Below are positions 1-9,094 of a DNA stretch of 64,000 bases, piece after piece. A program made the position numbers and the translations under genes. The stretch is from Deltaproteobacteria bacterium (GTDB lineage: Bacteria > Desulfobacterota > Desulfovibrionia > Desulfovibrionales > Desulfovibrionaceae). The notes below the pieces were generated by a model. It was not told the origin of the DNA and searched no databases. It saw only the letters and a list, made by a program, of their open reading frames with translations. Every line of letters starts with the position of its first letter. Within the stretch, counting starts at the first letter, position 1. Location: NCBI GenBank assembly GCA_009929215.1, contig SAAX01000002.1, positions 1 through 64,000 of the forward strand, in the 5' to 3' direction.

Positions 1-63
1 GACAAAATGGGCGACCAGCCGGAAATCACCCTTCCGCCCCATTCCATGCCCGAGCGCTGGTAA
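1..63 (+). CDS. C-terminal end of a CDS truncated by the window start (…DKMGDQPEITLPPHSMPERW*)
   Basis: Open frame from base 1 to TAA at 61-63, followed by a hairpin terminator. Confidence 0.5.
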   Translation, partial: DKMGDQPEITLPPHSMPERW

Positions 64-111
64 GTAGCTTCACAGTATCTGGCTCATCAACAGGCCGTAG
101 CTGATCAGGGC

Positions 112-145
112 AAATAAAAAACCCGCCAAAAGGCGGGTTTTTTAT
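112..145. terminator. Rho-independent terminator, possibly bidirectional
   Basis: aaaaaacccgcc-aaaa-ggcgggtttttt perfect stem with A and T tracts on both sides. Confidence 0.8.
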
Positions 146-198
146 TTGGCTGAGCGCCCAAGGGCAACCCCCGAACGCTCTTGCAATCAAGCCGAGCT

Positions 199-921
199 TT
201 AGAAACCGAAACCGTCGTTATTGGCACCAGAGGAACCAAAGCCGAAATCATCCGGCACGGCGTTTTCTTCAGCAGCAGGAGCGGCATCGTCGCCAGCAGC
301 AGCGGCAGCACCAGCGGCCACGCCGCCCACAACCATGCCCTTAAGGCCGTCTTTAATGGCGTCCTTGATGTTCATCATCAGTTCGTCATGGTTGATGGCA
401 ACCTTGCCCTGGAATTCGGCCACCTGCTTGCGCAGGCCGCCCATATCGGTGTTCATGGTCTTGATCTTGGCTTCGAGTTCGTCAACCTTCTTGGAAAGGG
501 CGGCGGCGCGGGCTTCAGCGGGTTCAAGAGCGCGAACGCGTTCTTCAAGGGCAGCGGCGGCGGCAGTCTGAGCGGCCATGCTGGCGTAGGTATCGGCAAG
601 GTAGGTCAGCACCTTGTCGCACAGGGTCTTGGTAAGACCGTCCATGCAGGTAAGGGAAACATTGTCGCCCAGCATGCTGCGGCCGGTGCTGACAAAGGCT
701 TCCCACGACTGGCCTTCAACCCAGTTCAGGTCGGCAAACTTGGGGTACCAACGTGCCAACCAGGCGGCGGCAAAGGGGCCCACAGCCTTGGCGCAGGTAT
801 CACAGGCAACGGAACGACCGGCAACAAAACCGGCGATTTCCTTGACGTCTACGCCCTCCTTGCCCACTACCAGGGCAAGCACGGACTCCACGGGAAAAAC
901 TTTACGAGATGTATCAGACAT
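199..921 (-). CDS. Conserved hypothetical protein distal to qmoC (DVU0851/QmoD-like)
   Basis: 240-aa ORF directly downstream of qmoC; coiled-coil middle and Gly/Ala/Asp-rich tail; CDTC motif near N-terminus. Confidence 0.75.
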   Translation of the reverse strand: MSDTSRKVFPVESVLALVVGKEGVDVKEIAGFVAGRSVACDTCAKAVGPFAAAWLARWYPKFADLNWVEGQSWEAFVSTGRSMLGDNVSLTCMDGLTKTLCDKVLTYLADTYASMAAQTAAAAALEERVRALEPAEARAAALSKKVDELEAKIKTMNTDMGGLRKQVAEFQGKVAINHDELMMNIKDAIKDGLKGMVVGGVAAGAAAAAGDDAAPAAEENAVPDDFGFGSSGANNDGFGF

Positions 922-1025
922 GGCGGCCTCCTCCTCGGAGATCGTAAATATTTCAGTAAAAGCTCACGGGGAACTGTGCGCAACTTCAAGGGTGGCCCCC
1001 AGCACGCAGCCGGGGGCCAACGCCG

Positions 1026-2207
1026 TTAGCTTCTGCCGTACATGCGGGCGTAAACAAGGGCCGCCGTGCGGTACACGAAGTGGCCAAGCTTAGACCAGGG
1101 CAGGTAAGCGAAAAGCATCCACACAAATACCAGGTGCAGATAGTACACCAGGAAGGCGGGCACAATGGCGTCCGCCAGGCGGAAGCACTGCGACAGCACA
1201 CCGGTTACGGCCACCAGCCAGATGATGCCCAGCAGATACCAGTCGTGCCAGCTGGAACCCTGGAACTTGGGATTCAGCATCACACGGCGAACCGTAAGGA
1301 TGGCAAGACCAGCCAGCAGCATCAGCGCACCCAGGTTGGCCAGAATCTTCACGGGGAAGGTCAGCGGCATGGGCGTGTCAATGTGGATGAGCGGAATAAC
1401 CTTGCCGCCCCAGTGACCCACGGCAACCACGGCCGTTACAAAGGCCAGTATGGCAAAGCTGTAAACCAGCAGCATGTGGCCAAACTTGCGGTTGGGGGTG
1501 TCGGAGCCGGTGGCGGGGCCAGCTTCGCAGTCGTCAAACTTGCGGTGGGTGATCGCTTCATCCCACAGCACGTCCCACAGATGCCAGATCCAGCACTTTT
1601 GCTTGCCAATAACGGCCAGCGAGCCTTCTGGCTTAAACATGGCCCACAGTTTCATGACACCCCGGGCGATGATTAAGGCAGCGCCGAAGAAGGTGAGCAT
1701 AAAGATGGGGTCGATGGTGTAGTCGCCGTAGAACACCTGGCCAAAAACAATGCGGCCATCGGCAGCGCGGGGGAACCACTGGCCGCCGTTAAAGCCGGCG
1801 CGGATCCACCACACAAAGAGCCACAGCACTGCGGGGATGGCGAACAGCACGGGCAGGCCCGAGGGCTTGCTCATAAGTTTGCCAACGCAGGTGGGTTCGG
1901 TCAGTTCGCGGTAAATGACGTTGCGTGCCGCGCCCATAAGGTCGGCAGGCTTTGCGCCGCGCGGGCAAAGATCAGAGCAGTTGCCGCAGTTGTGGCAAAG
2001 CCACAGGTCAACGTCGGCGCGCAGCTTGTCTTTGAGGCCCCAGGAAGCCCAGACCATTTCCTTGCGCGGATAAGGCGCATTGGCCGGGGCGAGGGGGCAG
2101 GCCACGGAGCAGGTGGCGCACTGGTAGCACTTCTTGAGGGATTCGCCCCCAGATTCTTCCAGCGCCCTGACAAACTCCATATCAGGTTTGATTGAACATT
2201 GTGCCAT
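1026..2207 (-). CDS. qmoC: Quinone-interacting membrane-bound oxidoreductase subunit QmoC
   Basis: HdrC-like CxxCxxxCP motifs (CYQCATCSVACP, CHNCGNCSDLCPRG) plus HdrE-like multi-TM region; located after qmoB; start MAQCSIKPD. Confidence 0.93.
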   Translation of the reverse strand: MAQCSIKPDMEFVRALEESGGESLKKCYQCATCSVACPLAPANAPYPRKEMVWASWGLKDKLRADVDLWLCHNCGNCSDLCPRGAKPADLMGAARNVIYRELTEPTCVGKLMSKPSGLPVLFAIPAVLWLFVWWIRAGFNGGQWFPRAADGRIVFGQVFYGDYTIDPIFMLTFFGAALIIARGVMKLWAMFKPEGSLAVIGKQKCWIWHLWDVLWDEAITHRKFDDCEAGPATGSDTPNRKFGHMLLVYSFAILAFVTAVVAVGHWGGKVIPLIHIDTPMPLTFPVKILANLGALMLLAGLAILTVRRVMLNPKFQGSSWHDWYLLGIIWLVAVTGVLSQCFRLADAIVPAFLVYYLHLVFVWMLFAYLPWSKLGHFVYRTAALVYARMYGRS

Positions 2208-2220
2208 TGCTGCCATCCTC

Positions 2221-4482
2221 CTACATGCCCTTGAACGGGTTGGGGCCCATGGCCATGATGCGGTCAACGAAACCGTCGATCAGGTCGGGAACCTTGTCGT
2301 ATTCGTCAATGGCCACTTCAAGCTGTTCCACGCGTTCGGGCTGCACGCCAAGGCGGTTGAGCGTCTCGGCAATGTTTTCCTTACGGCGGGCGCAGATTTC
2401 AGAGCCCTTCACAAAGTGGCACTGGTAGTCGTCGCCATATTTGCAGCCCAGCAGCATAACGCCGTCGTAGCCCTTGCTCATGGCGTCAGACACCCAAATG
2501 GCGTTGACCGAACCAAGGCAGCGCACCGGAATGATGCGGCAGTAGGGGCTCCAGGGCTTGTTGCGTGCACCGGCCATATCAAGGGCAGGGTACGCATCGT
2601 TTTCGCAGGCCAGAATCAGCACGCGGGGGCCGTCAGCCTTGAAGTCCTTGGGAACATGAACTTCGCGGATCATGGAGCCGATCTGGTCGATATTGTAGTT
2701 GGCGAAGGAGATAACGCGTTCGGGGCAAGCACCGAAACAGGTACCGCAACGGCGGCAGCGAGCCGGGTTGGGCTTGGGCGTACCCTTTTCGTCGTCGTCC
2801 AGAGCGCCAAAGGGGCATTCTTCAGTGCAGCGCTTGCACTGGGTGCAGCGCACAAAGTTGAACACGGGGTACGAAAGGTCACCAGAGCGGGGGTGCACAG
2901 CCACACCGTGGCTGGCGGCCTCAATGCACTGCATGGCCTTGAGCACCGCGCCCTTGGCGTCTTCTTCGCAGGCGTCCATGGTCAGGGGCTGACGCACGCA
3001 ACCCGCTGCGTACACGCCGGTACGGCGCGTTTCGTAGGGGAAGCAGATGTAGTTGGAATCTGCAAAACCGTCGAACAGGTTCAAATCCGGGAAGTCCGGG
3101 CCCTGGCGGTAGTCAAAACAGACAGTCACGTCTTTGGCAGTGGTGGGCACAAGGCCCGTGGGCACAACAACCAGGTCAACGTCGAGGTCAAAATCCATAC
3201 CCAGCAGGGTGTTTTTGCAGCTCACAACCATGTGGTCGCCAGCTTCGCGGATTTCGGTCACGTCGGCCTTGGTCATCATGACGCCCAGGCGATCCTGCAT
3301 CTTCTTGTAGAAGCGTTCCAGAATGCCGGGAACGGTCATATCCTTGTACAGGATAAAGGTCTGACAGGTGTCGTTGGTCTTTTCGCAAACCGTGTTGGCA
3401 AGGCGAAGCATACCCACGCTGTTGACCGCGTTGGAGTAGGTAACATGGCGGAAGCTTTCGAGGTTTGCTTTCACAAAACCCTTTTCTTCGCCTTCGGCAG
3501 GCTTGGCTGCTTCTTCCGCAGGGGCGGCTTCGGCTTCTTCGGCTGCCTTTTTAACCGCTTCTTCGGCAATGGTGGTGTCGAGCACAAAGGCGATACGGCG
3601 GGCATTCACCTGGTCGGCTACCAGCATTTTGCCAAAGGTGGCGGCATCCACAACCTTGGTGCTCTGCCCAAGGCCCATGGAGGAAAGGTACTGCGGATCA
3701 AGCGGCACCCAACCGGTAGCCAGCACCACTGCGCCCACGTCGATGGTCTGTGCGCCAGCGGGGGTCACAAAGGTGGCCTTGAACTCGCCGGGCTGGCCTT
3801 CCAGCTTTTCCATGCGCGTGTTCATATGCACGGCAATCTTGCTGTTGCCAAGCACCTTGCTGATCTTGTCGGCCACGTTGGTGGGCTGCTTGTCAGTCCA
3901 GGGCGAAACCAGGGGCGAACCCATGGGAATGTTGTTGGCTGCGCCGCCGAGCTTTTCGGCCTTTTCAACCAGCACAACTTCATATCCGCTTTCGGCAGCT
4001 TCTGCGGCAGCGGTAAGACCCGTCCAGCCGCCACCGATAACCAGCACGCGCTGCACGCCGGTAACGGCGGCAGAATCGGGCACTTCGCTCTTTTGCAGCT
4101 TAACCACACCCATGTTCACATAGTCGCGGGCCATGATCGCCAGAAGTTCCGGCGCGCCGTTGGCTGTGTCCACGGGGGTTTTGTCAGGATTTTTATAGGC
4201 CTGCACGCACTGTTCGCGCAGGTTAACAAATTCCACCTGCACGGGCAGGCGGTAGATTTCCGAATCAACGCGCGGTGAAGCGCCGCACAGCAGTACGCCG
4301 TCCAGCTCTTGCGCTTCAATGTCGGCCTTGATTTCACTCACGGCCAGGGCCAGCACAGGAACAACCTTGACCACGGGCACAAGACCGCCCCACTTCTGGC
4401 TCGTCTGCTCGGCCAGAGCGGTCAGATCAAGCCCGCCGCCAATGTTTTGCTGGTCAAAATAGACGCCAATTTTACCCGACAT
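2221..4482 (-). CDS. qmoB: QmoB (HdrA-like flavoprotein with ferredoxin and MvhD-like domains)
   Basis: GGGWTGLTAAAEAAESGYEVVLVEK FAD motif, CTQCKRCTEECPFGAL and CRRCGTCFGACP clusters, C-terminal MvhD-like region. Confidence 0.95.
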   Translation of the reverse strand: MSGKIGVYFDQQNIGGGLDLTALAEQTSQKWGGLVPVVKVVPVLALAVSEIKADIEAQELDGVLLCGASPRVDSEIYRLPVQVEFVNLREQCVQAYKNPDKTPVDTANGAPELLAIMARDYVNMGVVKLQKSEVPDSAAVTGVQRVLVIGGGWTGLTAAAEAAESGYEVVLVEKAEKLGGAANNIPMGSPLVSPWTDKQPTNVADKISKVLGNSKIAVHMNTRMEKLEGQPGEFKATFVTPAGAQTIDVGAVVLATGWVPLDPQYLSSMGLGQSTKVVDAATFGKMLVADQVNARRIAFVLDTTIAEEAVKKAAEEAEAAPAEEAAKPAEGEEKGFVKANLESFRHVTYSNAVNSVGMLRLANTVCEKTNDTCQTFILYKDMTVPGILERFYKKMQDRLGVMMTKADVTEIREAGDHMVVSCKNTLLGMDFDLDVDLVVVPTGLVPTTAKDVTVCFDYRQGPDFPDLNLFDGFADSNYICFPYETRRTGVYAAGCVRQPLTMDACEEDAKGAVLKAMQCIEAASHGVAVHPRSGDLSYPVFNFVRCTQCKRCTEECPFGALDDDEKGTPKPNPARCRRCGTCFGACPERVISFANYNIDQIGSMIREVHVPKDFKADGPRVLILACENDAYPALDMAGARNKPWSPYCRIIPVRCLGSVNAIWVSDAMSKGYDGVMLLGCKYGDDYQCHFVKGSEICARRKENIAETLNRLGVQPERVEQLEVAIDEYDKVPDLIDGFVDRIMAMGPNPFKGM

Positions 4483-4487
4483 GCCGC

Positions 4488-5723
4488 CTACCTCCCTTTC
4501 ACCGTTTGAACCGCCTTCAGGGCGGCGGCTGTGCCAGACTGCGCAGAGCGCATCACATCAAGGGGCATGCGCGCGCAGCCAGCAGCAAAAATGCCAGCCT
4601 CATCTCCACCCGCAATAAAGCCGTCTTCATCAAGCGGCACGGGCAGGGGCGCATTTTCACCAGACAGCGAGGGCTGCATGCCCGTGGCCAGCACAACAAG
4701 ATCATAATCAAGGGTCATCTTTTCGCCGCGCACGGCGTCTTCTGCCGTGATGCGCACGCGGTTGCCCTCGGCCTGTTCGGCATTGGCAACCTTACCCTTG
4801 ACAAACTTAACATTAGGCAGCGCCTTGACCTTTTCAAGCACCTTAACATAGCGGCCCGGAGCGCGCAGGTCGATGTAGTACACCGTAATCTGCGTGTCGG
4901 GATTCTGCTCTGCGATGTACAGGCACTGCTTGAGAGTGGCCATACAGCAGATGTACGAGCAATAGTTGAGGTGGTTCTGGTCGCGCGAACCGGCACACTG
5001 CACAAAGGCAACACTGTGCGGGGCCCTGCCGTCGGTAGGACGGACAATGCGGCCGCCGGTGGGGCCAAAGGGCGAGGCAAGGCGTTCGAGCTGCATGTTG
5101 GACACGCAGTTCTTGACGCTGCCAGCACCAAGGTTGGTCAGGCGCGTAACATCATAGGGCTTCCAGCCTGTGGCAACAACAACCGCGCCCACGTTGAGAT
5201 CAATCTCACGCTGCGGTTCGTTGACGTCCAGGAATTGGGCCCCGGCAACCCGCGCGCTGTCAGATTTGGAGAGCGCGTCGAGATCGAGGGTGTAGCGGCT
5301 GGGGAAGGCGAAAGGCATATCCTTGTGCAGGGCCTTGCGCGTGGCAAGACCAAGCTCAAATTCGCTTTCCACTTCGCCGGTCAGGCTGGAGGCAAGCAGG
5401 CTGAAGTCCACGTTGTGCGGGGCGGTATGGCGGGGGCTGATGCGCACCTTCACCTTATAATCGCCCTTGACGCCCATGAACCCGACCACTTCGGCCTGTG
5501 TGAAAAATTTGATGCGCGGGTTCTTCCTGATGCGCTGGAACTGAATTTCCAGACCGCAGGAGGGGGGACAAAGTTTGGGAAAATACTTATTGAGCTGAGC
5601 CACGCGCCCACCAAGCCAGGGCGACTTTTCGACGATAAAGACGTCGTGGCCCAGTTCCGCCGCTTCAATGGCGGCTGTGAGGCCTGCAAAGCCGCCGCCC
5701 ACGACGAGAATGGCATTGGACAT
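4488..5723 (-). CDS. qmoA: QmoA (HdrA-like FAD protein)
   Basis: MSNAILVVGGGFAGLTAAIEAAELGHDVFIVEKSPWLGGRVAQLNKYFPKLCPPSCGLE. Confidence 0.95.
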   Translation of the reverse strand: MSNAILVVGGGFAGLTAAIEAAELGHDVFIVEKSPWLGGRVAQLNKYFPKLCPPSCGLEIQFQRIRKNPRIKFFTQAEVVGFMGVKGDYKVKVRISPRHTAPHNVDFSLLASSLTGEVESEFELGLATRKALHKDMPFAFPSRYTLDLDALSKSDSARVAGAQFLDVNEPQREIDLNVGAVVVATGWKPYDVTRLTNLGAGSVKNCVSNMQLERLASPFGPTGGRIVRPTDGRAPHSVAFVQCAGSRDQNHLNYCSYICCMATLKQCLYIAEQNPDTQITVYYIDLRAPGRYVKVLEKVKALPNVKFVKGKVANAEQAEGNRVRITAEDAVRGEKMTLDYDLVVLATGMQPSLSGENAPLPVPLDEDGFIAGGDEAGIFAAGCARMPLDVMRSAQSGTAAALKAVQTVKGR

Positions 5724-6042
5724 CCTGGATATCCTCCTGCGTTGTTGCATAGCGGCTGAAGAAGGAAAAGGACTCCCGCCGCGAAAAAAAAGGAGCGGCC
5801 CCGTGGCCGACCTCTGCGAGCGTCAGCGCACAAAACTGCCCGCACCACGCCCGCCGACAATGGGGGGCCTGCTGCCGGTCATCCCCTTGCCGAACAATTG
5901 CCTTGTGCAGCGCACCGCATGCCAAGCATGCAGCACACGAACAGGTGGCACGAAAACCGCTCTTTTTCCGGCAGGGCTAGGCCGCCACCGGCACGCGTTT
6001 TTCGCCGCCGCAAGCCCGGACAAAGCCAGAGCTTGCAGCAGA

Positions 6043-6066
6043 GGGGGCGGCCTTGCGGCCGCCCCC
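6043..6066. repeat. Strong GC hairpin in the aprA–qmoA intergenic region
   Basis: gggggcggcc-ttgc-ggccgccccc perfect 10-bp stem, no obvious U-tract on the minus-strand side. Confidence 0.6.
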
Positions 6067-6087
6067 ATTTGGCATCAGTGCCGCCGA

Positions 6088-8076
6088 CTAGTCGGGGATG
6101 ATCTGGTAGTAGGGCTTCTTGAAGATATGGGTCTCGCCGGTGGCGGGATTGTACTTCGAGTTCACGAAGCACTTCCAAGCGTCGTCGTCCAGGCCCATGA
6201 AGTCCGCACGGTAGTAGAAGCCGGGGTAGCGGGATTCTTCACGGAAGGAGATGTGCTGCATGTGCAGGCGCACCGTCCACAGACGATGGTAGTTTTCCCA
6301 GCAGCGAAGCAGTTCGTGCAGGTCACGGGCGGCCAGCTTGAAGGAATCTTCTTCCATCATGGCAAGCAGGTTGAAGCCGGTGTCGAGCAGAGCCTTCGAG
6401 GTGGTGTAGTACGTGCTCACGCCACCGCCGTATTCGTCGGTGCACTTCACGAGACGCATCATGAAGTTCTTGGGCGTGATGTAGTTCGGGTTCACCACGG
6501 GATCGGTAGAAGCGGCCTTGCCTTCTTCAAAGTTGTAGAAGGGACGGTAAACCAGCTTCTTCAGTTCTTCGGCGGTTTCAGCGAACTCAGGCTTGAAGTC
6601 CTTGTGATCGAGGCACCAGCGAACCATCTGCTTGCCAGCGATACGGCCTTCAGCATGCGAACCGGAGGAGAACTTGTGGCCGGAAGCGCCCACGCCGTCG
6701 GCGCAGGTGAAGAGGCCTTCAACGGTGGTCATGCGGTTGTAGACCTTACCGTTGGAAGCTTTCACTTTGTAGTCTTCGGGCACCCAAGCTTCATCGGGAC
6801 CGGAAACCCAGATACCGCAGCAACCGGAGTGGGAGCCGAGCAGGTAGGGTTCGGTGGGCATGATTTCGGAGCCGCGTTCTTCAGGTGCGGTGTTGGTGCA
6901 GGCCCAAAGGTTGGCCTGGCCCACGCACATGTCGAGGAAGTCTTCCCAAGCTTCGGATTCAAGATCCTTCTGCTGTTCTTCGTTAAGGGTCGCGAAGGTG
7001 GTCTGCAGGGCGGTCTTGGTGTCCATGTAGATGGGGCCGCGGCCTTCGCGCATTTCACGAAGCATCATGTGGTTACGCAGGCAGGTCGGAATGACATGGC
7101 CCTTGGCGTAGCCGCGATCTTCGTAAGGCTTCAGCATGGCGCGGTTGGTGGCGCAGTAATCTTCACCCTTGGAGTTGGTGGCTTTGGCCTTGAACAGGAG
7201 GAACCACGCACCCACGGGGCCGTAACCGTCCTTGAAGCGGGCGGGCACGAAGCGGTTTTCCATCATGGTCATTTCAGCGCCAACCTGAGCGCACATGGTG
7301 TAGGTCGAACCGGCGTTCCACACAGGATACCAGGCGCGGCCCATGCCTTCACCGGTGGAGCGGGGACGGTACACGTTAACGGCACCGCCAGCGGCCACCA
7401 TGATGGTGTTGGCTTTGAAGATGTGCACTTCGTTAGCGCGCAGGTTGAAGCCCACGGCGCCAGCGATGCGGTTGGGGGTATTCTTATCGAGAAGCAGCTT
7501 CACGATGAAAATACGTTCCATGATGCGGTCTTCACCCAAGGCATTCTTGGCAGCTTCGGCCACGATGCACTTGTAGGATTCACCGTTGATCATGATCTGC
7601 CAGCGGCCGGAACGCACAGGGGCGTCGCCCTTGCGCAGGCTCTTGCCAGCAGCCTTAGCGGCAGCGCCGTTCAGGTTGTGGCCGTCGTCACCCTTGATCC
7701 AGCAGGGAAGGCCCCAATCTTCGAACAGATGCACGGAATCGTCAACGTGACGGCCGCAGTCGAAGATAAGGTCTTCGCGAACCAGGCCCATAAGGTCGGT
7801 ACGGACCATGCGGACGTAGTCATCGGCGTCGTTATCACCCAGGTAGGTGTTGATGGCGGAAAGACCCTGAGCCACGGCGCCGGAGCGTTCGAGGGTGGCT
7901 TTGTCAACCAGCATGATCTTCAGGCCGTGCTTGTCGCCCCAGCGCACTGCTTCAAAAGCGGTGCCGCAGGAACCCATGCCGCCGCCCACGATCAGCAGGT
8001 CAACAGCATGTTCTTTCACTTCAGGCTCGGCAATGGCCACACCCTTCGTCGCTTCCTTGACGGGAATCATTGGCAT
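6088..8076 (-). CDS. aprA: Adenylylsulfate (APS) reductase alpha subunit
   Basis: 662-aa flavoprotein MPMIPVKEATKG…VDLLIVGGGMGSCGTAFEAVRW…; downstream of aprB. Confidence 0.97.
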   Translation of the reverse strand: MPMIPVKEATKGVAIAEPEVKEHAVDLLIVGGGMGSCGTAFEAVRWGDKHGLKIMLVDKATLERSGAVAQGLSAINTYLGDNDADDYVRMVRTDLMGLVREDLIFDCGRHVDDSVHLFEDWGLPCWIKGDDGHNLNGAAAKAAGKSLRKGDAPVRSGRWQIMINGESYKCIVAEAAKNALGEDRIMERIFIVKLLLDKNTPNRIAGAVGFNLRANEVHIFKANTIMVAAGGAVNVYRPRSTGEGMGRAWYPVWNAGSTYTMCAQVGAEMTMMENRFVPARFKDGYGPVGAWFLLFKAKATNSKGEDYCATNRAMLKPYEDRGYAKGHVIPTCLRNHMMLREMREGRGPIYMDTKTALQTTFATLNEEQQKDLESEAWEDFLDMCVGQANLWACTNTAPEERGSEIMPTEPYLLGSHSGCCGIWVSGPDEAWVPEDYKVKASNGKVYNRMTTVEGLFTCADGVGASGHKFSSGSHAEGRIAGKQMVRWCLDHKDFKPEFAETAEELKKLVYRPFYNFEEGKAASTDPVVNPNYITPKNFMMRLVKCTDEYGGGVSTYYTTSKALLDTGFNLLAMMEEDSFKLAARDLHELLRCWENYHRLWTVRLHMQHISFREESRYPGFYYRADFMGLDDDAWKCFVNSKYNPATGETHIFKKPYYQIIPD

Positions 8077-8113
8077 AATTGTTTCTCCTTATCGCACTAG
8101 CGGTTGCAATAGC

Positions 8114-8602
8114 CTAGCGGCCGTGTTCCATGCAGGTGAAGGACTTACCAGCGTCCTTAACATCGAACTTCTTGCCAAGGGCGGTCTTGGGAGCGACCAG
8201 GGCAGTCTCGGTGAACAGCAGTTCATCTTCGATGTTGGCGCCTTCAGGATGACCTTCGAAGGGCTTGATGGAACCTTCCGGCGTAGTGCGGATGGGGAAC
8301 TTGAAACGTTTCACATTGCCATTGCGGAACTTGACGGTCCACATGATGGAGTCGGCCGAGCGCATGGGGATACAGGTACCGCCCATGGGAGCAAAGTCTG
8401 CGTAGGGGCGAGCCGTGATGGCGCCCTGGGGGCAGATTTTAACGCAGGAATAGCATTCCCAGCAGGCTTCGGGTTCCTGATTGTAAGCCTTCATTTCCTC
8501 AGAATCCAGGATCATGAGGTCGTTAGGGCAAATGTACATGCAGGCCGTCTTTTCGCCACCCTTGCAGCCGTCGCACTTGGACGGATCGACAAACGTCGGC
8601 AT
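8114..8602 (-). CDS. aprB: APS reductase beta subunit (2x[4Fe-4S])
   Basis: MPTFVDPSKCDGCKGGEKTACMYICPNDLMILD … CWECYSCVKICPQGAI. Confidence 0.97.
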   Translation of the reverse strand: MPTFVDPSKCDGCKGGEKTACMYICPNDLMILDSEEMKAYNQEPEACWECYSCVKICPQGAITARPYADFAPMGGTCIPMRSADSIMWTVKFRNGNVKRFKFPIRTTPEGSIKPFEGHPEGANIEDELLFTETALVAPKTALGKKFDVKDAGKSFTCMEHGR

Positions 8603-9094
8603 ACGTATCCTCCAACTCTTTTAAAAGTGTTTCAGAAAAACCCGCCGGGTTCGGCGAGGCGCGCGGCAAAATCCGTCACGCCGGGGTTAGCCGAGCGCCT
8701 CCACAACGAAAGTTGGGCGTATGGCTTGCGCAATTAGTAACAAGCACTTAGCCTTTGCGTCAACCCCCCTCTGCAAAATTTCGTGGAAACTTCACAGAAC
8801 AGCCATGCAGATTTCCTACAGAATCAACGCCTTAGAAGCCTTGTGAAAAAAAATCTCTTGGCCATTTTTGAGCCTTGCGTGTCACAAGCATTTCAAATGC
8901 CTACTTCCAGACCATACATTGGTGCTGGGCGCACAACCCTTGCAAGAGAACTCATTTCAAGCTAACACGCTTGGGCAGATAAGGGAAGCCCCTGGGCCAA
9001 AACGAACCAAGAGTCGGCAACCCGTTGTTTTTCCAGCGCAGCGCCACGGGCGAACCCCTCCTATCCAAATTTCATTATCAGTACAGGACAAGGC

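Noticed and set aside
2134-4278. 714-aa plus-strand ORF opposite qmoB
   Set aside because: Antisense shadow of qmoB; no RBS or recognisable domain.
5668-8100. 810-aa plus-strand ORF opposite aprA/qmoA
   Set aside because: Antisense shadow ORF created by GC-rich codon bias; composition (His/Gly/Val-rich) has no domain signature and the minus-strand genes are unambiguous.
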